Source of the DNA: Streptococcus sp. 263_SSPC
GTDB lineage: Bacteria; Bacillota; Bacilli; Lactobacillales; Aerococcaceae
NCBI RefSeq assembly: GCF_001071995.1
Contig: NZ_JVNU01000033.1
Location: 1-41,720, forward strand
Direction of reading: 5' to 3'
DNA length: 41,720 nucleotides
The position numbers were made by a program, and so were the translations under genes. Shown here one piece after another: positions 8,129 to 16,100 of this stretch. Within the stretch, counting starts at the first letter, position 1, and each line of letters starts with the position of its first letter. The notes beneath the pieces were generated by a model that was given only the letters and a program-made list of their open reading frames with translations, did not search any database and was not told where the DNA came from.

Positions 8129-8311
8129 ATGTCTTTAGTAAAAGGAATTCCAGATGTTGAAATGTTGGATTTCTCAAAAATGTCTGATGAACAATTGATG
8201 AAAATTAGAATAAATATTGATTTGACATCTAGAGAAGAAACAAATGTATTTTTGAAAGAATTAAGGAAAAGAAATCTTGAATACAATAAAAATCAAGCAT
8301 CTAACAAGTAG
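8129..8311 (+). CDS. Small protein downstream of the ART domain, candidate immunity protein
   Basis: ATG at 8129 has AAGGAG at 8115-8120; the in-frame GTG at 8120 overlaps that site and is rejected. The product of 60 aa starts MSLVKGIPDVEM and has one strong amphipathic helical stretch (SDEQLMKIRINID, then SREETNVFLKELRKRN). It has no signal peptide, membrane segment or cysteine. It lies 13 bases after the toxin-like gene, shares its AT-rich composition and is closed by its own terminator, so the pair reads as one cassette. Position and co-transcription suggest an immunity protein or a small cofactor. No sequence feature proves this, and an ordinary small head protein is possible. Confidence 0.55.
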   Translation: MSLVKGIPDVEMLDFSKMSDEQLMKIRINIDLTSREETNVFLKELRKRNLEYNKNQASNK

Positions 8312-8327
8312 TTAGGTGCTTTTTTTG
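8296..8327 (+). terminator. Terminator closing the ART/small-gene cassette
   Basis: AGCATCTAAC (8296-8305) pairs with GTTAGGTGCT (8311-8320) with one T-G wobble, then seven T. The hairpin overlaps the stop codon of the small gene (8309-8311). It lies only about 30 bases before a second, GC-rich terminator. Confidence 0.75.
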
Positions 8328-8358
8328 TACCCAAAAATTAAATAAATAAATCCATTGA

Positions 8359-8388
8359 GAGTCACCCATCCGGAGGGTGGCTCTTTTT
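8359..8388 (+). terminator. GC-rich terminator before the scaffold gene
   Basis: GAGTCACCC (8359-8367) pairs with GGGTGGCTC (8375-8383) with one wobble and is followed by five T. Its base composition matches the phage backbone rather than the AT-rich cassette just upstream. It may be the original terminator after the minor head gene. Confidence 0.75.
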
Positions 8389-8415
8389 GGTATGTCCGAA
8401 GACTTGAAACTACGA

Positions 8416-8465
8416 GGAGACACCTGAGCACAAAACTGAATACAGGGAGACACCCTAAAAACTGA
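8416..8465 (+). repeat. Imperfect direct repeat upstream of the scaffold gene
   Basis: GGAGACACC occurs at 8416-8424 and again at 8446-8454, 30 bases apart. Each copy is followed at a short distance by AAAACTGA (8432-8439 and 8458-8465). The block ends just before the GGAGG site of the scaffold gene. It could be a control element for the capsid genes or a leftover duplication. Confidence 0.45.
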
Positions 8466-8476
8466 GAAGGAGGGAC

Positions 8477-9079
8477 ATGAAAATGTTCAAACGCAAACTA
8501 TTTTTCTTTGATGAATCGGCAAACGCTGGGGCATCAACAACACAGGATCCGCAAGCAAGCTCAAACAATCCCGCTCAGAGTACTCCAGAGATTGATTATG
8601 AGAAGATTGCGAGCATCGTGGAAGGCAAGCAAAAGGTCGCTGAGGACACGGTCTTGAAGAACTACTTCAAGAACCAAGGCTTGACAGGGGAAGAGATGGC
8701 ACAAGCAATCTCAAGCTTTAAAAGTCAAAAAGCCTCCGCCCAACCTGATGTGGCAAACCTTCAAGAAGAGCTTCGAGTGGCTCAAGCTCAAGCCCTTCAA
8801 ACAAGAATTGAGAGCAACTTACAACTTGCGGCAATCAAGCAAGGAGTTGGCTCGAACGTGTTGCCATACGTTTTGAAGTTGGCAGACTCAACCAATCTCA
8901 CGTTGGATTCTAAGAATGAAGACTACGAGGCTGTGATTGCAAAAGTGTTGGAAGACGTTCCAGCTTTTAAACCAGAAGCAACAGCACCAACAGGATTCAC
9001 ACAAGTCGGATCCACGGGGGCAGCAAAACAATCGACAACGAATGACGACTTAATGAAAGCATTTGGGGTCTTCAAATAA
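8477..9079 (+). CDS. Capsid scaffold protein
   Basis: Likely guides assembly of the procapsid and is then removed. The 200-aa protein has a low-complexity polar N-terminus (SANAGASTTQDPQASSNNPAQ), then a helical coiled-coil-like middle (PDVANLQEELRVAQAQALQTRIESNLQLAAIKQG). Its C-terminal part is rich in Ala, Thr and Gly and ends DDLMKAFGVFK. That layout, and the place between the minor head and capsid genes, are usual for DUF4355-type scaffolds. ATG at 8477 follows GAAGGAGGGAC; a second ATG at 8483 is possible. Confidence 0.82.
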   Translation: MKMFKRKLFFFDESANAGASTTQDPQASSNNPAQSTPEIDYEKIASIVEGKQKVAEDTVLKNYFKNQGLTGEEMAQAISSFKSQKASAQPDVANLQEELRVAQAQALQTRIESNLQLAAIKQGVGSNVLPYVLKLADSTNLTLDSKNEDYEAVIAKVLEDVPAFKPEATAPTGFTQVGSTGAAKQSTTNDDLMKAFGVFK

Positions 9080-9104
9080 TTAAAACAGAAAAGAGGAAAA
9101 TAAT

Positions 9105-9998
9105 ATGGTTTTAAAATACGCAGAACAATTCGCTCCAATCATCGAGCAAAAATACGCTAAGGAATTAACATCTTATGATTTATTCCAATCTAACAAACAA
9201 GTAAAATTCATGGATGCTCAAACAATCAAATTACCAAGCATCACACTATCAGGTTACAAAGACCACACTCGTGGCTCATTAGGATTCAACACAGGAACAA
9301 TCACGAACGATTGGGAACCGAAGAAATTAGAACATGACCGTTCAGTTGAATTCGTCATCGATCCGATGGATGTTGACGAAACAAACAAAGTCGTTTCAAT
9401 TGGAAACGTTCAAAGCACATTAGAAGAAGAACAAGCGATTCCTGAAAAAGATAGCTATGTATACTCTAAACTTTACAAAGAAGCTGAAACATTCGCTTCA
9501 AACGGGGCAACAATCTCAAATGAAGCTTTAACAGCTGAAAACATCTTGGTTCAATTTGATGAAGCAATGGAAAAAATGGATGAAGCTGGCGTTCCTGCTG
9601 CTGGTCGTCTATTATACGTTACTCCAAAAGTGAACAAATTATTCAAAGAAGCCAAAGACATCCAACGTGTGATGGGCGTAACAGGTGAAGGCTCTATCAA
9701 GCGTACAGTTCACGACTTAGACGATGTGAAAATCATTGTGGTTCAATCTGCTCGCTTGAAATCAAAATTCAACTTCACAGAAGGATGCGTTCCTGCTGCT
9801 GATGCTAAACAAATCAACTTCATCCTAGTTCACCCAACAGCTGTCATTGCTCGTGACAAATACTCTTACATCAACGTATTTGAACCGGGTTCAGACTCAC
9901 GCACAGCTGACAACTACTTACTACAATCACGCTTCTACATGGATGCATTTTTAGTGAAGAATCGTGCGAATGGTATCTTCATCAACGCTCAAGCGTAA
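9105..9998 (+). CDS. Major capsid protein
   Basis: Main shell protein of the icosahedral head. The 297-aa chain starts MVLKYAEQFAPIIEQKYAKE, includes the stretch VEFVIDPMDVDETNKV and ends with YINVFEPGSDSRTADNYLLQSRFYMDAFLVKNRANGI in two pieces typical of HK97-fold capsid proteins. Codon use is noticeably more biased (many TTA, ATC, AAC and GTT codons) than in neighbouring genes, as expected for the most abundant virion protein. ATG at 9105 follows AGAGGAAAATAAT. It stands directly after the scaffold gene, the usual order. Confidence 0.9.
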   Translation: MVLKYAEQFAPIIEQKYAKELTSYDLFQSNKQVKFMDAQTIKLPSITLSGYKDHTRGSLGFNTGTITNDWEPKKLEHDRSVEFVIDPMDVDETNKVVSIGNVQSTLEEEQAIPEKDSYVYSKLYKEAETFASNGATISNEALTAENILVQFDEAMEKMDEAGVPAAGRLLYVTPKVNKLFKEAKDIQRVMGVTGEGSIKRTVHDLDDVKIIVVQSARLKSKFNFTEGCVPAADAKQINFILVHPTAVIARDKYSYINVFEPGSDSRTADNYLLQSRFYMDAFLVKNRANGIFINAQA

Positions 9999-10019
9999 TC
10001 TAATCTAGGAGGTATTTGA

Positions 10020-10241
10020 ATGTATACAGCAGAGAGAGAGAACAAAGTGTATACAATCTCGGAATTAGAGGTTGAATACTATCGAAAACAAGGCTTTGAC
10101 ATCTACAACAGCGAACACGAACTCCACGCTCGTGGTGTGAAAGCTTCTGTGAGTGGTGCGGTTTACAACGCAGCTCTTGAAGAAATCGAAAAATTAAAAG
10201 CTGAAATTGCGGAGTTGACTTCGAAGGGTAAAGGTAAATAG
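10020..10241 (+). CDS. Small head protein with C-terminal helix (73 aa)
   Basis: ATG at 10020 follows CTAGGAGGTATTTGA. The product starts MYTAERENKVYTISELEVEY and has a segment GFDIYNSEHELHARGVKASVSG. It ends with a lysine- and glutamate-rich coiled-coil-like helix (ALEEIEKLKAEIAELTSKGKGK). Small proteins of this type often follow the capsid gene in siphophages and may be a capsid accessory or head-tail joining component. I cannot assign a family. Two bases separate its stop from the next gene. Confidence 0.6.
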   Translation: MYTAERENKVYTISELEVEYYRKQGFDIYNSEHELHARGVKASVSGAVYNAALEEIEKLKAEIAELTSKGKGK

Positions 10242-10243
10242 CC

Positions 10244-10615
10244 ATGATATATGCTGATGAAACGTTCTACAAGAACGAATACCTTGGAATTCATACTCCA
10301 GAACAACTCAATCGCATCTTGAAGACAGCAAGTCAGCATATCGACACACTAACATTCAACCGAATCGTTGGAATGGGGTTTGATAATCTCACTCCATTCC
10401 AACAATCGGTGATTCGTGAGGTGTGTTGCCAAATGGCTGACTTCATGATTGAAAACAAAGACTTAATCGAGACAGCTCTTTCATCGTATTCCATCAATGG
10501 AGTGTCGATGAATTTTGGTGATTCTTGGAATGTAGTCACAATGAATGGAATCGCAATGAAGCGAAGCACATTCGAATTGTTGAATCAAAGTGGACTAACA
10601 AGGAAGGTGATTTGA
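10244..10615 (+). CDS. Head-tail connector protein
   Basis: Probably part of the neck ring below the portal. The 123-aa mostly helical protein begins MIYADETFYKNEYLGI. It carries the pattern LKTASQHIDTLTFNRIVGMG followed by LTPFQQSVIREVCCQMADF, which is typical of gp15/DNA-packaging head-tail connectors of Gram-positive phages. Start ATG at 10244 is close behind the previous stop. The stop TGA overlaps the ATG of the next gene (TTGATG), so the two are coupled. Order (capsid, connector, minor capsid set, tail tube) supports the call. Confidence 0.78.
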   Translation: MIYADETFYKNEYLGIHTPEQLNRILKTASQHIDTLTFNRIVGMGFDNLTPFQQSVIREVCCQMADFMIENKDLIETALSSYSINGVSMNFGDSWNVVTMNGIAMKRSTFELLNQSGLTRKVI

Positions 10616-10953
10616 TGCATTTTCCAAGTTTAGTTCTTCCACAATTTTGCAAGACTCCAATCTATGTGGTGGTGCAAAGCGAGGGCGTGTCGAAGGATGG
10701 CGAACCTATCAAGGAATTTGAAGCCGATTTGTTTTGTAACTATCAAGACAAAGTCGTGACCGTGCTCACGGATCAACAAAAAATTGTGAAGCTCACGGGG
10801 TCGGCGTTGTTTAATGGCGATATTGCCCCCAATTTAGCGACTTTAAGTGGCGGGAGTGTAATCATCCATGGAGTAGAGCGAAAGATTGCTGACACACGAA
10901 AATCACGAAATCCGGACGGTTCTGTGAATTATACGTATCTCGGATTGGAGTGA
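10615..10953 (+). CDS. Putative minor capsid / head completion protein 1
   Basis: The start is the ATG at 10615, behind AAGGAAGGTGATTTG; the frame is open further upstream, but that part overlaps the connector gene. The 112-aa product begins MHFPSLVLPQFCKTPIYVVV and has beta-rich segments (KVVTVLTDQQKIVKLTGSALF; GGSVIIHGVERKIADTRK). This agrees with the Minor_capsid_1 group, which acts at the head-tail interface. It is the first of three consecutive genes (10615-11756) that appear together in many Firmicutes siphophages. The exact role is not defined for this family. Confidence 0.72.
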   Translation: MHFPSLVLPQFCKTPIYVVVQSEGVSKDGEPIKEFEADLFCNYQDKVVTVLTDQQKIVKLTGSALFNGDIAPNLATLSGGSVIIHGVERKIADTRKSRNPDGSVNYTYLGLE

Positions 10954-10959
10954 TGGACG

Positions 10960-11340
10960 ATGATTCATGCAAATAGTCGAGTGAAGTTCGACTTCGGAGT
11001 CATTGGAAGGCTCAAGAAGGCTCAAATTCAAGCGTTGGAACAAACTGGAGAGTTTTTACACACCGAGATAGTCAACGCCCAAGTGGTCCCGTTTAGAGAC
11101 GGTACATTGCAAGGCGAGGCGTTCTCAGTTGATTACTCGGGTTCGAGTGGTGGTCGAGTATCTTTGACACACTCAACGCCCTACGCAAGAAGATTGTACT
11201 TTCATCCCGAATACAACTTCAACACGAGCACGAATCCACACGCTCGAGGCAAGTGGATGGATGATTGGGTTGAAGGTTCGAAGAGAGAAGACATCAAGAA
11301 GGCTTATGCTGCTTTATACAAGAAAATATCGGGGGTGTGA
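10960..11340 (+). CDS. Putative minor capsid / neck protein 2
   Basis: The 126-aa protein has a helix-rich N-terminus (LKKAQIQALEQTGEFLHTEI), then VPFRDGTLQGEAFSVDYS, and ends with PHARGKWMDDWVEGSKREDI. The pattern of hydrophobic helix, then LTHSTPYARRLYFHPEYNF, then GKWMDDW is characteristic of Minor_capsid_2 and HK97 gp10-like neck proteins. ATG at 10960 follows GGAGTGATGGACG. Its stop overlaps the ribosome site of the next gene. It is probably a tail-completion or neck component. Confidence 0.75.
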   Translation: MIHANSRVKFDFGVIGRLKKAQIQALEQTGEFLHTEIVNAQVVPFRDGTLQGEAFSVDYSGSSGGRVSLTHSTPYARRLYFHPEYNFNTSTNPHARGKWMDDWVEGSKREDIKKAYAALYKKISGV

Positions 11341-11342
11341 AG

Positions 11343-11756
11343 ATGATAACATTGGCAGAAGTGCGAGATTGGTTGGAATCCTATCACGCAGCTCAAAATT
11401 ACTACATCGGGAAACTCGATAATAAGAAAATGTATAGCATTGGAGTCTATCAACGCAAGACGAATGTCGAACCACGAATCGCAATTGGTGGGAGGAATTT
11501 GGCAAGTTATGATGTGAAATCGGTCAGCATCTTGATTCATCACAATCAAAATGCGAACGAAACAGAAAAGCGAGCGAACTACCTCTTCAACCAAATCCTA
11601 AAGGCTGAGAACGTGGTGATTGGTGATACTCCAATCCAAATGATTCGACTCTTATCGAACGAGCCCATTGATGTGGGAACTGATGACAATAACGTGTATG
11701 AACGTGTCATCGAATTAGATATCTATTACAGATTAGAACAAGAAAGTGAGGAATAA
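11343..11756 (+). CDS. Putative minor capsid / tail terminator-like protein 3
   Basis: ATG at 11343 is preceded by GGGGGTG; an in-frame GTG at 11337 is too close to that site. The 137-aa product starts MITLAEVRDWLESYH. It has NYYIGKLDNKKMYSIGVYQR and, near the end, ETEKRANYLFNQILKAENVV and VYERVIELDIYYRLEQESEE. This matches the third member of the minor capsid trio (Minor_capsid_3), which has the fold and position of tail terminator proteins that stop tail tube growth. It lies directly before the tail tube gene. Confidence 0.72.
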   Translation: MITLAEVRDWLESYHAAQNYYIGKLDNKKMYSIGVYQRKTNVEPRIAIGGRNLASYDVKSVSILIHHNQNANETEKRANYLFNQILKAENVVIGDTPIQMIRLLSNEPIDVGTDDNNVYERVIELDIYYRLEQESEE

Positions 11757-11758
11757 AA

Positions 11759-12205
11759 ATGGCAGAAAAAAGAACAGGGGTATTCCCAGTCTATGAAAAC
11801 CAATTCCAAGTGAACACAGGAACGAAAGACGCTCCAACTTGGACAGAAATCAAAGAATTAGAAAGCTTTTCGGTATCATTTGACAATGGTGTCGAAGAAT
11901 GGTCTCCATTCGAACATAAAGGATGGAAACGCCGCTTGATGACAGCTAAATCAGTCACAATCTCAGTATCGGGCAAACGACACATCGGTGATACTGGTAA
12001 CGATGCAATCGCTGCTATCGCACTAAAAAATGGTCGTGATGCTGAAAAAGATTTCCAATGGACATTCCCAGACGGATCCAAATTAGTCTTCAAAGAAGCG
12101 GTCATCAACATCAAAGACTTCATGTCTGGTGACAGTACAGCAGCCGCACCACTATCATTTGACATCATGTCTAATGGTAAACCTGAATATACAGCGGCAG
12201 GCTAA
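11759..12205 (+). CDS. Major tail tube protein
   Basis: Likely polymerises to form the tail tube. The 148-aa protein begins MAEKRTGVFPVYENQFQVNT. It contains SFDNGVEEWSPFEHKGWKRRLMTAKSVTISVSG, read here in two parts, with a series of beta strands and the terminal DSTAAAPLSFDIMSNGKPEY, as is typical of siphophage tail tube proteins. Codon use is strongly biased, as for the capsid gene, in keeping with high expression. ATG at 11759 follows GTGAGGAATAAA. A terminator stands just after it, which would raise the molar ratio of upstream products. Confidence 0.87.
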   Translation: MAEKRTGVFPVYENQFQVNTGTKDAPTWTEIKELESFSVSFDNGVEEWSPFEHKGWKRRLMTAKSVTISVSGKRHIGDTGNDAIAAIALKNGRDAEKDFQWTFPDGSKLVFKEAVINIKDFMSGDSTAAAPLSFDIMSNGKPEYTAAG

Positions 12206-12223
12206 GAATCACGAAAACAAGTG

Positions 12224-12250
12224 GAGGGGTGAACATCGCCCCTCTTTTTT
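12224..12250 (+). terminator. Terminator after the tail tube gene
   Basis: GAGGGG (12224-12229) pairs with CCCCTC (12239-12244) with a nine-base loop, followed by T-rich sequence. It lies inside the late operon. It probably acts as a partial terminator that lowers expression of tape measure and baseplate genes relative to capsid and tail tube. Confidence 0.72.
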
Positions 12251-12271
12251 ATTTGGCAAGGAGGAAAACTA

Positions 12272-12481
12272 ATGCATAAAGCACTAATCAACTTCATCGA
12301 TGCGGAAACTCGCAAGGAATACAAAGTCGGTGATGAATTCGATACAACAGGAATGACAGATGAACGCATCCACGAATTGACGACCGAACACAATCGAATT
12401 GGTGTTCCACTTATCGGTGAAGTAGAAGAAACAGAAACGACAGAAGTATTCACAACAATGAAAAGCGAGGTATTTGAATAA
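12272..12481 (+). CDS. Small acidic tail-region protein (69 aa)
   Basis: ATG at 12272 follows CAAGGAGGAAAACTA. The chain starts MHKALINFIDAETRKEYKVG and contains DERIHELTTEHNRIGVPLIG. It ends with an acidic, threonine-rich tail (EVEETETTEVFTTMKSEVFE). Short proteins of this appearance follow the tail tube gene in several Gram-positive phages. The first part resembles a small beta domain with a glycine-aspartate turn. No function is established. The last base of its stop is the first base of the next gene. Confidence 0.6.
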   Translation: MHKALINFIDAETRKEYKVGDEFDTTGMTDERIHELTTEHNRIGVPLIGEVEETETTEVFTTMKSEVFE

Positions 12482-12780
12482 TGGGTAAGATTATCGACAT
12501 AACAGAACAATTAAATTTTGAATCAAAACCAAAAATCAAAATCAAGAACGTAACCATCGAAGTAGATGATTCAGCTCCAACAGCACTCAAGCTCATGGAA
12601 GTGATGAGTGGCGTTGATGGGGATCCGACTGTTGCCCAAATGAAGAATCTATACGAAATCATCTTCAACGAACAAGACCGTGTGAAGATTGAAAAATTAA
12701 GTTTAAACCTAAAAAGCTGGATGGCTCTCATTCGTGAGGCAATCAATTTGATTGTAGGAGACCAAGAAGCGGGGGAATAG
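12481..12780 (+). CDS. Tail assembly chaperone, short form (gpG-like)
   Basis: Likely binds the tape measure protein during tail assembly. The 99-aa acidic protein begins MGKIIDITEQLNFESKPKIK and has ALKLMEVMSGVDGDPTVAQM and LKSWMALIREAINLIVGDQEAGE, typical of Gp14-type chaperones in siphophages. It ends TAG at 12778-12780 straight after a run of five G. The -1 frame stays open from 12738 past this stop and encodes the second chaperone domain, so part of the ribosomes should shift frame here. It is followed by the tape measure gene, the normal position. Confidence 0.82.
   Translation: MGKIIDITEQLNFESKPKIKIKNVTIEVDDSAPTALKLMEVMSGVDGDPTVAQMKNLYEIIFNEQDRVKIEKLSLNLKSWMALIREAINLIVGDQEAGE
12771..12777 (+). 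promoter_or_regulatory. Probable -1 ribosomal slippage site
   Basis: The zero-frame codons are GCG GGG GAA TAG. A Gly-tRNA on GGG (12772-12774) can slip back one base onto GGG (12771-12773) with full pairing, after which GGA is read. The -1 frame has a stop at 12735-12737 and is open only from 12738, which confines the shift to a short interval. This G run is the only good candidate in it. Confidence 0.65.
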
Positions 12781-13106
12781 GTGAGCCATATTACGACATT
12801 TTTGAGGACTGGGACTTGATGGTCTCATCTTTTAGAACGCAATATGGCATCTCGTTCTATTCGCATGATTTTAAAGAAATGAAATGGAAAGAATTCAGAG
12901 CTCTAGTCTCTGGACTCTCATCGGAGACTCCTCTCGGACGAATTATCCAAATTCGAAGCGAGGACGACCCAAAAATGCTCGAATCGTTCTCACCGGGACA
13001 GCATCGAATCCGAGATGAGTGGCGAAATAAACGAGCAAAACAACGAACACAAGAAGAGCTTGATGCGGTTCTCAAGGAACTTCAACAAGCATTTTCTGAA
13101 TGGTAG
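12774..13106 (+). CDS. Tail assembly chaperone, frameshift extension (gpT/Gp15-like)
   Basis: This -1 frame has no well-placed start codon with a good ribosome site. Conserved-looking sequence already begins upstream of the first candidate ATG (12819): GEPYYDIFEDWDLMVSSFRT, then QYGISFYSHDFKEMKWKEF and PLGRIIQIRSEDDPKMLE. The pattern DWDLMVSSFRTQYGI is typical of the Gp15 family of tail assembly proteins. I infer that it is made as a fusion to the preceding gene by -1 slippage near GGGGGAA (12771-12777). An independent start at 12819 behind GAGGACTGGGACTTG is the alternative. Confidence 0.75.
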   Translation, partial: GIGEPYYDIFEDWDLMVSSFRTQYGISFYSHDFKEMKWKEFRALVSGLSSETPLGRIIQIRSEDDPKMLESFSPGQHRIRDEWRNKRAKQRTQEELDAVLKELQQAFSEW

Positions 13107-13124
13107 TAAGAAGGAGGTGGACAA

Positions 13125-16100
13125 ATGGCAACTAAAATCGGCGATGTTGAATTGGGATTGGTGGTGAATCAACAAGGATTCACGAATCAATTGAATGGAA
13201 TCCAACAAAAAGTCATGGGCTTTGCGAAAGTCTTAGCTGGTGCGTTTGCGGTCAAGAAACTCATTGATTTTGGTTCTGAGGCAATCAAGCTCGGGTCCGA
13301 TTTGAATGAAGTTCAAAACGTGGTTGATGTGGCATTCCCGAAGATGTCGAAACAAGTCGATGATTTCGCAAAATCGGCAATGTACGCATCGGGATTGTCT
13401 GAGACGATGGCTAAACGCTACACAGGGACATTCGGGGCAATGTCCAAGGCTTTTGGATTCAGCGAACAACAAGCCTATGAGATGTCCACAGCGTTGACGA
13501 GCTTGGCGGGGGATGTAGCATCGTTCTACAACATAAGCCAAGACGAGGCGTACACGAAATTGAAATCTGTATTCACAGGTGAGACCGAAACATTGAAGGA
13601 TTTAGGGGTCGTAATGACACAAACAGCCCTCGATGCATACGCAATGGCGAATGGATTTGGCAAGACGACCGCTGAGATGTCGGAAGCTGAGAAAGTGGCT
13701 CTTAGATTCGCATTTGTTCAAAGTCAACTAGCTCTTGCAAGTGGTGACTTCGCAAGGACGAGCGATTCATGGGCGAACCAAGTGCGGATCATGAAGTTGC
13801 AATTCCAATCGTTCATGGCATCCGTTGGACAAGGACTCATCAATCTGTTCACGCCTGTGATTCAAGTTCTTAACTTCCTACTAAGTAAGCTCTTAACTGT
13901 CGGGAACGCATTTAGGGCTCTTACTGAGCTCTTGACAGGTAAGAAGTCACAAGCTGGAGGGGGAATACAAGAGACCGCCGATGCTGTCGGGAACCTTGCT
14001 GACAATATGCAAGGGGCTGGTGGTGGAGCTGGCGACATGGCTGATGCTGTGGATGATGCTGGTGGAGCTGCTGACAAGGCTGGCGGTGCTGCTAAGAAGG
14101 CAGCGAAAGAGATGAAGTCCTTGATGGGCTTTGATAAAATCAACAAACTATCCGAACCGAATGACGACTCTGGCGGAGGCGGAGGCGGCGGTGGTGGAGG
14201 TAAAGGCAAAGGAAAAGGCGGCGGAGGTGGCGGAGGCGGCCAACCAAAAGGTGCTCAAGTTGACATGGGCAAGATTGCCGAAGGGGACAACCAATTGAAG
14301 AAATTCTTCGAAGACCTCTTTGGGCGAATTGGTGAGCTCTTAGCCAAATTCAAAGCTGGATTCGATGCCGCATTCCACTCTGAAGGTTTGGAACGCATGA
14401 AAGTGGCTCTTGAACGTATCGGAGCTACCCTCCAAGAAATCTTCACGGATCCACAAGTCGTCCAATCGTTCAATGATATGTTGGACAAGTGGGCTTATGC
14501 TTTGGGTCAATTTACTGGTGCGATTGCTTCTGTTGGGGTGGGAATCGGTGTATTCCTTACTGAATCCATCGCAAACGCATTAGACAATCACAAAGAACAA
14601 ATCAAAAAAGCTCTTGTCAATACAATAGATGCAACAGGTGACATGGTGAAAGCAGCTGGAAACATCGCTCAAGCTATCGGTGATACCATTTACAAGGTAT
14701 TGACGAGCGAAGGGGCTGTGAAGATAGGTGAAGCCATCGCAGGGGCGTTCATTAGTCTATATGTTGATATCAAAGAAATCGGAGCGAAACTTGGTCGTGA
14801 CTTGATGAAGGCTTTCGAGACGATTATCACGAAGAATGCTCCGAAACTTACAGAAGCATTCAATACAATGTTGAAGAATATTGCTCCAATCTTCAAAACA
14901 CTCGAAAGAGGTGTCGAAGATGTTGGTTCGATGTTTAAACGTGTATACGATAATAGTATTGGTCCGTTGATTCTTCAATGGGGTGATATGATATCGGGAT
15001 TGGTTGGAACGATTATTGATGGATTCAATAATCATGTGAATCCAATACTCGAGAAAGTTGGAAAAGCATTTGGTGAAGTGTACGACCAATACGTGAAACC
15101 TATGATTGATTCACTAGGCAATGCCATCTCGATCATTGTGGAAGCTATAAGCAGGATTTGGACAGCACTTGAACCACTATACAACTTACTTGCTAGTGCA
15201 TTAGGTCCGATTCTTGGAGTTATTGCTGGATTGTTAGGTGGACTCTTGCTTGCTGCTATCGCTGGAATCTCACTCGCATTGAAAGGCTTATTCGATTTCT
15301 TAAGTTGGATTTTTGATATTCTTGGAAATGGTGTGACCGCAATCGCTGAATTTGCTGATAAGGCAATGACAGCAATCCCAGAAGGCTTCCAAGCTGCTTG
15401 GGATGGTATTGTGGCGATATTCAGTGGAATCGGTCAATGGTTTGCGGATCGTTGGAATGACATCGTGACAGCATTCTCGAATGTAGCGACATGGTTTTCA
15501 ACGATGTTCACAAATGCATGGAACAGCATCGTGAATGTGTTCAAATCTATCGGACAATGGTTCAAAGACCGTTGGAACGATGTAGTGAACGCCCTTTCGA
15601 ATGTAGCGACCTGGTTTGGAACAATGTTCAAGAACGCATGGAATGGAATCGTGAACGTGTTCAGCGTGGCAGGTTCATGGTTTAGCGGCATTTGGGGAGG
15701 CATCAAGGCGGTGTTCTCTGGTGTGGTTGAGTTCTTCCGAGGAATCTTCCAAGGGGCTTGGAACACAATCACAAGCATCTTCTCGACCATTCCAAATTGG
15801 TTTAGCAACATTTTCTCAAAAGCTTGGGCAGGCGTTCGAGATGTATTCTCGACTGGTGGACGAATCTTCATGGGAATTACTGAAGGGATTCTCGGAACGT
15901 TCAAGACGGTCGTGAATGGAATCATCGGAGGTATTAACCGAGTGATTACAATCCCATTCAACGGAATCAATGGAATCCTTGATGGAATCCGTGGAATCAG
16001 CGTGATGGGTGTGAGCCCATTCTCGTGGATTGGTAGAATCAGCACTCCTCAAATCCCAATGCTGGCTCAAGGAGGATTCGTTAAGGCGAACACTCCACAA

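Noticed and set aside
13862-14209. Open frame on the minus strand with a run of prolines
   Set aside because: It is the complement of the glycine-rich linker of the tape measure gene, and no ribosome site is present.
14172-14250. Simple-sequence slippage or contingency locus in the glycine run
   Set aside because: Codons vary within the run (GGC, GGA, GGT), so it is not a uniform short tandem repeat.
15434-16045. Long open frame (203 codons) on the minus strand in the tape measure gene
   Set aside because: Its proline- and isoleucine-rich composition mirrors the repeat zone, and the plus-strand gene is clear.
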